From assembly GCF_001831495.1 (NCBI RefSeq), contig NZ_CP017689.1, positions 1,550,001 to 1,614,000 on the forward strand: a stretch of 64,000 bases of DNA. Reading direction: 5' to 3'. The notes under the pieces are model-generated. The model made no database searches. It worked only from the letters and a program-made list of their open reading frames with translations, and had not been told where the DNA came from. Each line of letters starts with the position of its first letter. The stretch's first letter is position 1. Origin of the DNA: Thalassotalea crassostreae (GTDB taxonomy: Bacteria > Pseudomonadota > Gammaproteobacteria > Enterobacterales > Alteromonadaceae). The translations under genes were made by a program, and so were the position numbers. Positions 18,342 through 27,190 of this stretch are shown here, piece after piece.

Positions 18342-18939
18342 TCGTTTAAAGCATAAAATTGAGCGTTAACCGCAAGCATCACTACAGTAGTAGTAGGTGA
18401 GTAACACTGCAATACTCTTCGACTTTTAAGATTTATGCTTTTGTCGTGTCTTTTATATAAATTTAATCAAACTAAAAGCAGAGTATTTAATGATATTTAT
18501 TTTTTATTATTCTTATGTGTAACGTGGGGTGTGGCGAGTTTTAGTGTTACTGTTTAAATAAAAATGTAGAAATGTAAAGATTTAGCAAATATTTTATGTT
18601 AGTGTTTATTATAAAGTAAAAACATGATTTTATAGCGGAGTGGTTAAAAGTCGTACAAACCCATTATTTAATACTTGTTCAGCGCTTATTGAAGCGATTG
18701 TTTTAAACCTTTGGCGGTACTAACACAGCCAAATAAAAACAAATATAAAAATAAATATAAAAACATTACTAAATCTAAAATTGACTAATTTATATTAACA
18801 AAGAAAGTGATTTCGGCTTTATCTTTGTTCAAAAAATTACATAAAAAGAAGTATTTATGGCGATGTTTACATTGCCAATGACTAAATAACAACAAACAAA
18901 AGTTACCAAATAACGAATTTAGGGTTAGGAGAGTAAACA
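18342..18939 (+). promoter_or_regulatory. Leader region of TonB-dependent receptor with TGTAAAG repeat (site C)
   Basis: About 600 bp without a gene. TGTAAAG at 18573 and AGCAAAT at 18584 (period 11) are preceded by TGTAGA at 18565. A candidate -10 (TTATTATAAAG, from 18606) follows, which would leave a roughly 320-base untranslated leader. The ribosome site is TTAGGAGAG just before ATG 18940. No structured riboswitch was recognised. Confidence 0.5.
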
Positions 18940-21816
18940 ATGAAATCTTTTAAAGTCGCTGCGTTAACCAAAGCATGCAAAATTGCATTGCTAGGTACGT
19001 CGTCAATGTTAATGCTTAATTCAACAGCGTTTGCTGAAGAAGAGAACACAACAAGCAATACAGCTAATGAAGAAATCGAAATCATTGAAATTGAAGGTTT
19101 TAGAGCTTCAGAACAAAAATCTCGTGATATAAAAAAAGAAGCTATAGGCGTAGTAGATGCGATTATTGCTGAAGACATCGGTAAAATGCCAGATGAAAAC
19201 GTAGCGGAAGCATTACAGCGAATTACTGGTATAGCGATCACTCGTGAAAATGGTGAAGGTTCACAAGTGAGCGTGCGCGGTATGGCTCCTAATCTAAATA
19301 GAATAGTTGTTAATGGTAAAACCTTGACCTCTGCAGGAGACGATCAGGCAGTTGGTTTAGAGGCATTTTCATCAGGCTTACTTGAACGAGTAGAAGTATT
19401 TAAAACTCCAGGTGCTAGTATGGTAGAAGGTTCTTTAGGGGCGACTATCAACTTGAGAACACGTAGAGCACTTGATTCTAAAAATCGTAAAATAGTGGTT
19501 AGTGCTAATGCCGATTACTCAGATTTATCTGAAGAAGTTGACCCTAAATTACAACTTAATTATATCGATCAATTTTTTGATAAGAAATTTGGTGTAGCTG
19601 CCAACCTAAACTATGAAAAACGTCGAAATCGCCAAGATGGTATGGAAGTGTTTGGTTATATTATGCCAACGTCTGTTACTGGCGGTAAAAAAGGTGCACC
19701 AGATACGATTACTGACCCTAATGAAGGGGTAATTCGTACATTACCGGAAGGTCACCCTGATCGTTTTTTTAATGGCGAAGATCTAGGACCATATGGTGCC
19801 GCTCGTCCAAATAACTTTAATTTCCGCCAATACCAACAAGACCGTGAGCGCATAGGTGGTTCAGTGAGCTTAGAATATCGCCCTAATGACTCCACTGAGT
19901 TTGTGTTCGATATTGGTGCCTCAACATTTGACGTAGAGCAAGACCGTTATCAATTATCGTTAGGTCCTAATTATCTCGATCCAAATACAATGATTTTAAA
20001 TGACAATAATACCGTGGTTTATGGTGATGGTTATTTAACTGATGAAAATGGCGTACCTGACCCAGATTATATGGGCAACATGGTTAGTAATAACGCTTGG
20101 AGTACTAAAGAGGAAACGAACTACATTGTTGGTTTAGAGGCTTCTAAAAACTTTGATAGATTGGCAATTTCAGGCTCTATTGGTTATTCATACACAGAAT
20201 TGGAAACTCCGGAGTCATTTCGCCTATCATTTAATACCAGTCATGCTGGTGTGCGCACTCCATATAGCTTCGACACAAGGTTAGGGGACATGCCGTCGAT
20301 ACTTTGGGGGGAAGAAGATGCTCATTTAGACCCTTCTCGCTATACCATTCAAGCAGTTACATCAACAACAGATATGACTGAAGATGATGAAATTGCCGCA
20401 CAGTTTGATCTTGACTACGACCTTGATTTTTATTGGATTCAAACGTTAGAGTTTGGTGTGCGAGCAACTAAACGTAATAAAGATAGAATTTCAGATTCCC
20501 CTCGTTTTACTTCAAATGCTGAAGGCGTTAATCAGTACAATTGGGACCTGACCTTAGCTGATGAAGGCGTTGAAGAAGATTTCCCGGTAGATAACTTTTA
20601 TGATGGTGTTTCAGGTAATACCATTAAACGTTGGCCGATTGCTAACTTAGACGCCTCACTAGCCGGTTTTGGAATAACCAAAGAAGAGCTGCAAAACAGT
20701 GAATTGTCAGATCCAAATAAACTTAATGGCTATGAAATAGAAGAGCAGACTCAAGCTGCTTATGTTATGGCCAACTTTGAAAATGATTCTGGTGCTTTAG
20801 CTGGTAATATTGGTGTGCGTTTTGTTCGTACTGAAACCACAAGTACAGGTGGCGTAAAAGAAGGTGATGAAATTGTTATTACCGACTTTGAAAACGACTA
20901 CGATAATGTATTACCGTCTTTAAACGTACGCTACATGTTTACTGAAGACACTATTTTAAGATTTGCTGCAGGTCGCGTTATGGCACGTCCATCATTTGGT
21001 GAAATAGCACCAAGATTAAGTATTTCTACTGCAGACTCCACAGGTAAAATCAAAGGTGGTAACCCTTACTTAGACCCTTATCTTTCAGATCAAGTGGATT
21101 TAAGTTTAGAGTATTATATGGGAGACTCAGGGATGATTTCTCTTGGGTTATTTTATAAAGATATTGAAGATTACATCTTAAAAACTACGGTTGTTTCTCC
21201 ATATTATGATGATAATGGAGACTGTTATTTAGGTGGTGATGGCTCAGATAACGATGAAAATGGTTGTAAGTTATTCGAAGTAACACGTCCTATAAATGGT
21301 CCGTCATCGGAAGTCGTTGGTGCCGAGGTAAATGTTTATCGTGACTTAGATTTTTTACCAAGTTTTTGGTCTAATTTTTCAATCAAATTTAATTATACCT
21401 ACAACGATAGTACCGCCGAAATTGTTGACCCTAGTACTGGTAAGGTAGTTGAGGGAACCGAGTTTCCTTTAGAGGGGTTGTCTGAACATACTACTAATGC
21501 AACTTTGGCATATGAAACCAAAACCTTTGGTATTCGTTTATCTCATAACTACCGTTCAGAGTATTTAAATTCGGCGTTTGGTTCGCAAAACAATACCCAA
21601 TATGTTGATGACTACCAACAGTTTGATTTGTCTGGCTCGTATAAGTTTTCTGACACCGTTAAAATGGTAGTAAAAGCCGTTAACATAACAGATGAAGAAA
21701 AAACTGCTTACTTTGACCAATTGCCGTATTGGGAACAAATTGGCACTACCGAACGACTTAAATACTACAATAGTAACGGTCGTCGATTCTCAGTTGGTGT
21801 AACTGCTACTTTCTAG
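18940..21816 (+). CDS. TonB-dependent outer-membrane receptor for the locus
   Basis: 958 residues with a signal peptide ending AFA-E near residue 32. An acidic stretch with EIIEIEGFR near 47-55 resembles the TonB-box region; the plug domain (about 65-180) contains IGKMPDENVAEALQRITG and VSVRGMAPN, the pattern of the large gammaproteobacterial receptors in carbohydrate loci. The rest is a 22-strand-type barrel ending in VTATF with terminal Phe. It is the only such receptor in the window, so it likely imports the oligosaccharides released at the surface. The conserved site C upstream supports co-regulation with the enzymes. No SusD partner is expected or seen. Confidence 0.95.
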   Translation: MKSFKVAALTKACKIALLGTSSMLMLNSTAFAEEENTTSNTANEEIEIIEIEGFRASEQKSRDIKKEAIGVVDAIIAEDIGKMPDENVAEALQRITGIAITRENGEGSQVSVRGMAPNLNRIVVNGKTLTSAGDDQAVGLEAFSSGLLERVEVFKTPGASMVEGSLGATINLRTRRALDSKNRKIVVSANADYSDLSEEVDPKLQLNYIDQFFDKKFGVAANLNYEKRRNRQDGMEVFGYIMPTSVTGGKKGAPDTITDPNEGVIRTLPEGHPDRFFNGEDLGPYGAARPNNFNFRQYQQDRERIGGSVSLEYRPNDSTEFVFDIGASTFDVEQDRYQLSLGPNYLDPNTMILNDNNTVVYGDGYLTDENGVPDPDYMGNMVSNNAWSTKEETNYIVGLEASKNFDRLAISGSIGYSYTELETPESFRLSFNTSHAGVRTPYSFDTRLGDMPSILWGEEDAHLDPSRYTIQAVTSTTDMTEDDEIAAQFDLDYDLDFYWIQTLEFGVRATKRNKDRISDSPRFTSNAEGVNQYNWDLTLADEGVEEDFPVDNFYDGVSGNTIKRWPIANLDASLAGFGITKEELQNSELSDPNKLNGYEIEEQTQAAYVMANFENDSGALAGNIGVRFVRTETTSTGGVKEGDEIVITDFENDYDNVLPSLNVRYMFTEDTILRFAAGRVMARPSFGEIAPRLSISTADSTGKIKGGNPYLDPYLSDQVDLSLEYYMGDSGMISLGLFYKDIEDYILKTTVVSPYYDDNGDCYLGGDGSDNDENGCKLFEVTRPINGPSSEVVGAEVNVYRDLDFLPSFWSNFSIKFNYTYNDSTAEIVDPSTGKVVEGTEFPLEGLSEHTTNATLAYETKTFGIRLSHNYRSEYLNSAFGSQNNTQYVDDYQQFDLSGSYKFSDTVKMVVKAVNITDEEKTAYFDQLPYWEQIGTTERLKYYNSNGRRFSVGVTATF

Positions 21817-21852
21817 TAAATATGCTCATTGAAGTTAAATAGCCTTAATTAT

Positions 21853-21886
21853 AAGCACTCATTGAATTCTCGATGAGTGCTTTTTT
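21853..21886 (+). terminator. Intrinsic terminator after TonB receptor
   Basis: Stem AGCACTCAT (21854-21862) with ATGAGTGCT (21873-21881), loop of 10, then six T. It overlaps an in-frame GTG (21877) of the next gene, which argues for the later start at 21901. Confidence 0.85.
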
Positions 21887-21900
21887 ATCGAAGGAACCCC

Positions 21901-23493
21901 ATGAAACGACTGGTCAGTAAACTATTATTCCCCTTATTTGGCTTGATACTTATTAGTGTACATGCTTTGGCGACAGCTACAATTGAACCCAAATCGCCCA
22001 ACATTATTGTTATTATGTCTGACGACCATGCAACTAACGCCATATCGGCTTATCAAGGTCGTCTTAATCGTGTGTTTCAAACACCAAATATCGACAGATT
22101 AGCAAAAAGTGGCGTTAGGCTTGATGGTTTGTATGCGAGTAATTCTATCTGTACGCCTAGCCGGGCAACTATTTTAACCGGCCAATACTCTCATACAAAT
22201 GGCGTTAAAACATTAGGTGGAAAAATTGCTAAAGAAACACCTACGCTTCCACATGAATTGCAGAGCTTAGGTTATCAAACCGCGATAATTGGTAAGTGGC
22301 ATATTAAAACTGAACCATTTGGTTTTGATTACTACAATGTATTACCGGGTCAGGGTGATTACTACAATCCTAAATTTAAGGAAAAAGGTAACCTTTGGGT
22401 GGATGCAAAAGGTGGTGGTAAAACGATAAAAGGTTATGTTACCGACATAACCACCGATTTAAGTCTCGCTTGGCTTAACAAGCGCGATAAAAGCAAACCT
22501 TTTATGCTGATGATAAACAATAAGGCACCACATGGTCCTTGGGAGCCAGCAAAACGTCATCAACATCAATTTTTAGATGTTGAAATTCCAGAACCAAAAA
22601 GTTTATTGGAACGCGGTAATCACGGTCCAGGCAATGAGGTTGTTGTTAATGGAATTGAAGGCTTTCAATTCGGCTCATCTATTTCAAGACGTTGGACGCA
22701 AAGAAGCTTTGCTAAGCGGTTTTTACAAAAAGGTGTTAAGAAAAAGGTTACTCCATCTAACGAAGCTGAATTAATAGATGAAACAAAACGCGCTTATCAA
22801 ATGTATCTTAAAAACTATCTGTCTACCGTTACCGCGGTTGATGAAAACGTTGGCCGAGTGCTTGATTATGTAGAAGAAAATGGTTTGCAGGAAAACACCA
22901 TAATCGTTTATACCTCAGATCAAGGTATGATGCTTGGAGAACATGATTATGGTGATAAACGTTGGATCTATGAAGAGTCTAGCCGTATGCCATTTATTGT
23001 TAGTTACCCTGGCGTTATAGAACAAGATAAGAGTATTGATAAACTATATACCAATGCCGATATCGCACCAACCTTGCTTAGCTTTGCCGGTAAAGACACG
23101 CCCACTTATATGCAAGGTAAGAGCTTTGCTGCAAGCCTGAAATCCACATCTACAGCTGAAGGTCATGATGCTATTTATTACCGATATTGGTTGCATATGG
23201 CACATCATTACAACCCTGCACACTATGGTATTAGAACTCCTGAATATAAATTAGTGTTTTTCTACGGCCTACCGGCAAAAGAGGGGAGTAAGAAAACCAA
23301 ACCTACACCACCGTATTGGGAAATGTATGACATGAAAAATGACGTACTTGAAATGAACAATATTTATCATGATGAAAAATATAAAGCCGTTCGAGAACGA
23401 TTAAAAGTTCAGTTATTGGCATTAAAAGAAGAATTAGGTGATACCGACGAAAACAATGCTGAACTAATGGCGATTCGCAAAAAGCATTGGTAA
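21901..23493 (+). CDS. S1 family sulfatase (CTPSR type)
   Basis: 530 residues from ATG 21901, preceded by GAAGGAA; the upstream GTG at 21877 sits in the terminator hairpin. Sec signal peptide (to about ALA, 24). SDDH at 40-43, CTPSR with Cys84, GKWH, APH, and SDQGMMLGEH with DKRW are all intact. Paralogue of the lipoprotein sulfatase at 8675 but without the lipobox, so the pair probably works on a similar sulfate in two compartments. Follows the receptor by 84 bp. Confidence 0.92.
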   Translation: MKRLVSKLLFPLFGLILISVHALATATIEPKSPNIIVIMSDDHATNAISAYQGRLNRVFQTPNIDRLAKSGVRLDGLYASNSICTPSRATILTGQYSHTNGVKTLGGKIAKETPTLPHELQSLGYQTAIIGKWHIKTEPFGFDYYNVLPGQGDYYNPKFKEKGNLWVDAKGGGKTIKGYVTDITTDLSLAWLNKRDKSKPFMLMINNKAPHGPWEPAKRHQHQFLDVEIPEPKSLLERGNHGPGNEVVVNGIEGFQFGSSISRRWTQRSFAKRFLQKGVKKKVTPSNEAELIDETKRAYQMYLKNYLSTVTAVDENVGRVLDYVEENGLQENTIIVYTSDQGMMLGEHDYGDKRWIYEESSRMPFIVSYPGVIEQDKSIDKLYTNADIAPTLLSFAGKDTPTYMQGKSFAASLKSTSTAEGHDAIYYRYWLHMAHHYNPAHYGIRTPEYKLVFFYGLPAKEGSKKTKPTPPYWEMYDMKNDVLEMNNIYHDEKYKAVRERLKVQLLALKEELGDTDENNAELMAIRKKHW

Positions 23494-23615
23494 ATTTAAT
23501 TGAGCTTGCTTAATCTGCTCTATGATTAATTGCAAAAGGGTGGAGTAGAATATAACCCAAGGTATTAAAAATTTTTACCCAATGTTTATTATTTATCTTG
23601 TATTAGGAATTAACA

Positions 23616-25103
23616 ATGATATTACGAATTTTAGCTTTTGCAGCAATGAGTTTAATAAGCTCTTTAGCACTTGCAGAGAAAACCAACATAGTATTTATTT
23701 TTGCCGATGATATGAGCTACAAAACCGCAGGGTTTATGGGGCATGATGTGGTAAAAACACCCAACTTGGACAAGCTTGCCAATGACGGGGTGGTATTTAA
23801 TCGCGCTTATAATATGGGAGCCTGGACAGGTGCAGTATGTATTTCATCGCGTACTATGCTTAATTCTGGTTTTTCAGTGTGGAGAGCCCACGAAGTTAAT
23901 AACCTTTTTAAGACGAAAAAAAGCAAAAAAAATTCTGAAGTAATACCGGCTTTGCAGCAGAAAAAACAAACTATTATGGATAACTTTTGGGCTACAAGAA
24001 TGGAGGCTGCCGGTTATGACACATACATTAGTGGTAAGTGGCATGTCAGTGCACCTGCAAAAGCAAGTTTTGATGAAGTTGGTACTATACGACCAGGTAT
24101 GCCAAAACAAACGAAACAGCGTTATGAAAGAACGTTTGATGAGATTAATGATAGTTGGAGTCCTTTTGATAAAAGTATGGGCGGATTCTGGGCTGGTGGG
24201 CAACATTGGACAGAGGCTTTAGCAGACGAAGCTATTAGCTTTTTAAACACTAAAAAACAATCTTACACGCCGTTTTTTATGTATGTTTCTTTTAACGCAC
24301 CGCATGATCCAAGGCAAGCGCCAAAGGAGTTTGTAGATATGTATCCATTAAAAGATATTAATCTACCTGCAAGCTATCAAGAGCAACATCCTTTAATGGA
24401 ACATATGGGGCTGTTATCGCCTAAAGCGAAAAAGAAAAAAATGCTAAGGGATGAAAACTTAGGGCCACTTCCAAGAACCGAGTATTCTACGTTGGTAAAT
24501 CGTCAAGAGTACTACGCTTCAATTACCCATTTAGACAGTCAAATAGGCCGCATATTGGCGCAATTAGAAGCAAATAAACAAATGCAAAACACTGTGATAA
24601 TCTTCACTGCTGATCATGGTTTAGCAATCGGCGAACACGGTCTATTGGGCAAACAAAATTTATATGAGCATAGTATGCGCGCACCATTCTTTATTGCCGG
24701 TAAAGGTATGCCAAAAGGGCAGCGAAGAAATGCGGCTATCTATTTACAAGATGCGATGGCTACCTCTCTTGACCTTGCTGGGGCAGCGCTTGATAACGTA
24801 GAGTTTAAGAGTGTTTTACCATTAGTTGCAGATAAGCAAGCGACTAGTTATAGCACTATTTACGGGGCATATTTAAATACTCAGCGTGCAATAATTCAAG
24901 ATAACTATAAATTAGTGCTATACCCAAAAGCGAAATCAATTGAGCTTTATGATTTAGTTAACGACCCTAATGAGGTTAATAATTTAGCTAAAAAAGCGGA
25001 TATGAAAATCAAAATAAAGTCATTATTCGCTTCTCTTCGCCAAGAGCAAGTACTATTGGGTGATAAATTAAAGTTAGAAGAGACTTATCCAGAATTACTA
25101 TAA
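23616..25103 (+). CDS. S1 family sulfatase with CISSR motif
   Basis: 495 residues with a short signal peptide (LALA-E at 17-21). ADDM metal motif at 30-33. The formylglycine motif reads CISSR (Cys75) rather than C-x-P/A-S/T-R, with Ser in the third place. GKWH, APH and ADHGLAIGEH are present, placing it with iduronate-2-sulfatase/choline-sulfatase-like S1 enzymes. The protein ends in an ELYDL-NDP block usual in the family. Whether the Ser in the modification motif is tolerated by the host maturation enzyme is worth testing; the same change occurs in the sulfatase at 43458. Gene order suggests co-transcription with 21901. Confidence 0.9.
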   Translation: MILRILAFAAMSLISSLALAEKTNIVFIFADDMSYKTAGFMGHDVVKTPNLDKLANDGVVFNRAYNMGAWTGAVCISSRTMLNSGFSVWRAHEVNNLFKTKKSKKNSEVIPALQQKKQTIMDNFWATRMEAAGYDTYISGKWHVSAPAKASFDEVGTIRPGMPKQTKQRYERTFDEINDSWSPFDKSMGGFWAGGQHWTEALADEAISFLNTKKQSYTPFFMYVSFNAPHDPRQAPKEFVDMYPLKDINLPASYQEQHPLMEHMGLLSPKAKKKKMLRDENLGPLPRTEYSTLVNRQEYYASITHLDSQIGRILAQLEANKQMQNTVIIFTADHGLAIGEHGLLGKQNLYEHSMRAPFFIAGKGMPKGQRRNAAIYLQDAMATSLDLAGAALDNVEFKSVLPLVADKQATSYSTIYGAYLNTQRAIIQDNYKLVLYPKAKSIELYDLVNDPNEVNNLAKKADMKIKIKSLFASLRQEQVLLGDKLKLEETYPELL

Positions 25104-25123
25104 ATCTCGATTCATCGTTTAAG

Positions 25124-25155
25124 CCCTATTAATTATCATTAGAAAATTAATAGGG
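25124..25155. terminator. Hairpin between convergent genes
   Basis: 11-bp stem CCCTATTAATT (25124-25134) with AATTAATAGGG (25145-25155), 10-base loop. T-runs are weak on both sides; probably a bidirectional terminator for the sulfatase and the cytochrome operon. Confidence 0.6.
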
Positions 25156-25189
25156 TGATACTTTTCAACGAACAATGCGGTTAGGTAAT

Positions 25190-25813
25190 TTATTTAAGAG
25201 AGGTAATATGTAAGGCGAGGGCTTCTATGTCTTCGTCGGTTAGTCGAACTGCAATTTTTCGCATCATATCGTTTGTATCATTTTTGCGTACACTACTTCT
25301 GAAAAGCTCTAATTGACGGACTAAATACTCAAAGCTTTGACCACTTAGTGCTGGTAGTGTTGCATCACTAATACCATGCCCGTTTATGACATGGCAAGAC
25401 ATACAGGCAGGTATTTGACGTTCATCGTCACCTCTATTGTATAGTTGCTTGCCAGTTTTTGAGCCCTCACTGCTCATTGAATATCTATTTTGCAAAGCAT
25501 ATTGTTTGCTATATTTTTGAATATCCAGCGAAGTTAATTTATGAATTGACGTACTTAGGTGATCAATTTTTCGGGCGCCTTTTGCAAAGTCGGTTAATTG
25601 TTTTGTTAGGTACAAATCACCTTGACCTGCGAGTAAGCCATTAGATGGGCTGTAACTTATTCCCAAAGGAGTATGGCAATCATTACAGCTTTTGTTTGTT
25701 GCATCTATTGCAACTGTTACGCTTTGCTTAACCTTATTATTACTTAAATTTAAAGCATACCAACTTGCGGTTAGTATGCTTACAGTAACTATGAGTAATA
25801 CAGGTTTGTGCAT
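25190..25813 (-). CDS. Diheme periplasmic cytochrome c (c4-like)
   Basis: 207 residues with an uncleaved or cleavable N-terminal hydrophobic segment. Two heme-c sites: CNDCH (Cys43, Cys46, His47) and CMSCH (Cys137, Cys140, His141). The second domain has the LSGQSFEYLVRQL and MMRKIAVRLTDEDIEALA patterns of class I cytochrome c4/c5. It is third in an operon after the DUF1592 and DUF1552 genes, starting 6 bp after the DUF1552 stop, so it likely accepts electrons from that pair and passes them to the respiratory chain. It is embedded in the sugar locus rather than near oxidase genes. Confidence 0.9.
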   Translation of the reverse strand: MHKPVLLIVTVSILTASWYALNLSNNKVKQSVTVAIDATNKSCNDCHTPLGISYSPSNGLLAGQGDLYLTKQLTDFAKGARKIDHLSTSIHKLTSLDIQKYSKQYALQNRYSMSSEGSKTGKQLYNRGDDERQIPACMSCHVINGHGISDATLPALSGQSFEYLVRQLELFRSSVRKNDTNDMMRKIAVRLTDEDIEALALHITSLK

Positions 25814-25819
25814 TTACAG

Positions 25820-27178
25820 TTAGGTTGCTTGATTAAAAATGGCTGATAAAGGCCCCGTGCTATCACCGAATTTTTCAGTGGGTATATCAACGGCGTTGAG
25901 CATACTGACAAATAGGTTGCACATCGGTTCTTTTTCATCAAATACATGGTAACTACCATGATTAACACCCAAGTTACTACCACCTGCTAATATAAGTGGG
26001 TAATTTCTAGCATTGTGGGTATTACTTGTGCCACTGCCGTATAAAATTAACGTGTTATCAAGCAACGAACCATGTTCGTCTTGGGTGTCACTCATGCGTT
26101 GCACAAAATAACTAAATTGTTTCGTTAGCCATTCATCATAACTTCCCCATTCAGCCCAATGACCCTTGGATTTGTCGTGGGTCATTTTATGGTGGCCTTT
26201 GCTCAGGCCTAAGGCGAGTTTAGGGAAGTTTTCACCAAAGCCCATACCATCTTCTCGTGCGATCATGTAACTCACTACACGTGTCATATCTATTTGATAA
26301 CCTAATACCATTAGATCAAAGGTACTACGTATATATGCTTCTGGATCTATTGCGGCATCAACGTCTAAGTTTAGATCTTTAACATTAAACTCTTTCATTG
26401 GAATATCAAGCCACTGCTCACTACGCTGAATTTGTTCTTCCATACTATTTAACGAGGTTAAATATTCATCCATTTTATGTTTATCTTGCGCACCTAACCG
26501 AGCTTGCAATCTTTTAGAGTCCTGCAGAATCAAATCAACAAGTTTTTGATTCTGCTGCAAAGATTTTCTGCGTTCTGTTGACGTTGCACCGCCTGTCGGC
26601 GAGAAATAACGTTCGAAAATTTGACGGTGACGATGCTCAGTTGGGATCGGTTTACCAGCGTTATCAAACGATAAAGTCGCGACTCTAGATTTAAAACCAA
26701 TACCACCATCACTTGATAAAGCAAGGTTTGGATAGCGAGTATATTTTTTTAAAGATTTTGCTGCGAGTTGATCAACTGAAATAGTGTTTTTATAGGCACT
26801 GCCGCCAATGTCGCCACCTGTTAACCAAGTATCAGCCGTCATATGACCTACTAATTTTCGGCTCTTAGGGTGGCTTAAACCGCCCAATATTGACATTTTG
26901 TCGCGAAATGGCGCTAACGATGAAAGTGACTGGTTTAGCTTGTAGTTAGCACCAGGCTCTTTCGGGAACCAATGCCATTTTTGATATTTTGTTTCAGACT
27001 CATGAGGTAGACAAACACCATTAGGGATAAAAACATAACATAAACGTTTTGCTGTTTGCTCAGCTAAATTTGGTTGTGCTGACGTCCCCGCCATACATTC
27101 TAAATAAGGCAGGGCACAGGTAACTCCCAATCCTTTAAGGAAAGTACGACGATTAAGTTTTATCGATTTAATAGCCAT
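25820..27178 (-). CDS. DUF1552 protein with Tat signal
   Basis: 452 residues. The N-terminus NRRTFLKGLGVTCALPYLE is a twin-arginine signal, so it is probably exported folded to the periplasm, suggesting a cofactor or complex assembly. The remainder matches DUF1552, a family of unknown activity common in Planctomycetes and Verrucomicrobia and usually paired with DUF1592 proteins. Segments LYGSGTSNTHNARNYPLILAG and the nearby HGSYH resemble the alkaline-phosphatase/sulfatase-like fold end, which may include metal ligands. Starts 12 bp after the DUF1592 stop with an AAGGAAG ribosome site. Substrate unknown. Confidence 0.88.
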   Translation of the reverse strand: MAIKSIKLNRRTFLKGLGVTCALPYLECMAGTSAQPNLAEQTAKRLCYVFIPNGVCLPHESETKYQKWHWFPKEPGANYKLNQSLSSLAPFRDKMSILGGLSHPKSRKLVGHMTADTWLTGGDIGGSAYKNTISVDQLAAKSLKKYTRYPNLALSSDGGIGFKSRVATLSFDNAGKPIPTEHRHRQIFERYFSPTGGATSTERRKSLQQNQKLVDLILQDSKRLQARLGAQDKHKMDEYLTSLNSMEEQIQRSEQWLDIPMKEFNVKDLNLDVDAAIDPEAYIRSTFDLMVLGYQIDMTRVVSYMIAREDGMGFGENFPKLALGLSKGHHKMTHDKSKGHWAEWGSYDEWLTKQFSYFVQRMSDTQDEHGSLLDNTLILYGSGTSNTHNARNYPLILAGGSNLGVNHGSYHVFDEKEPMCNLFVSMLNAVDIPTEKFGDSTGPLSAIFNQAT

Positions 27179-27190
27179 TAAATTTCTTCC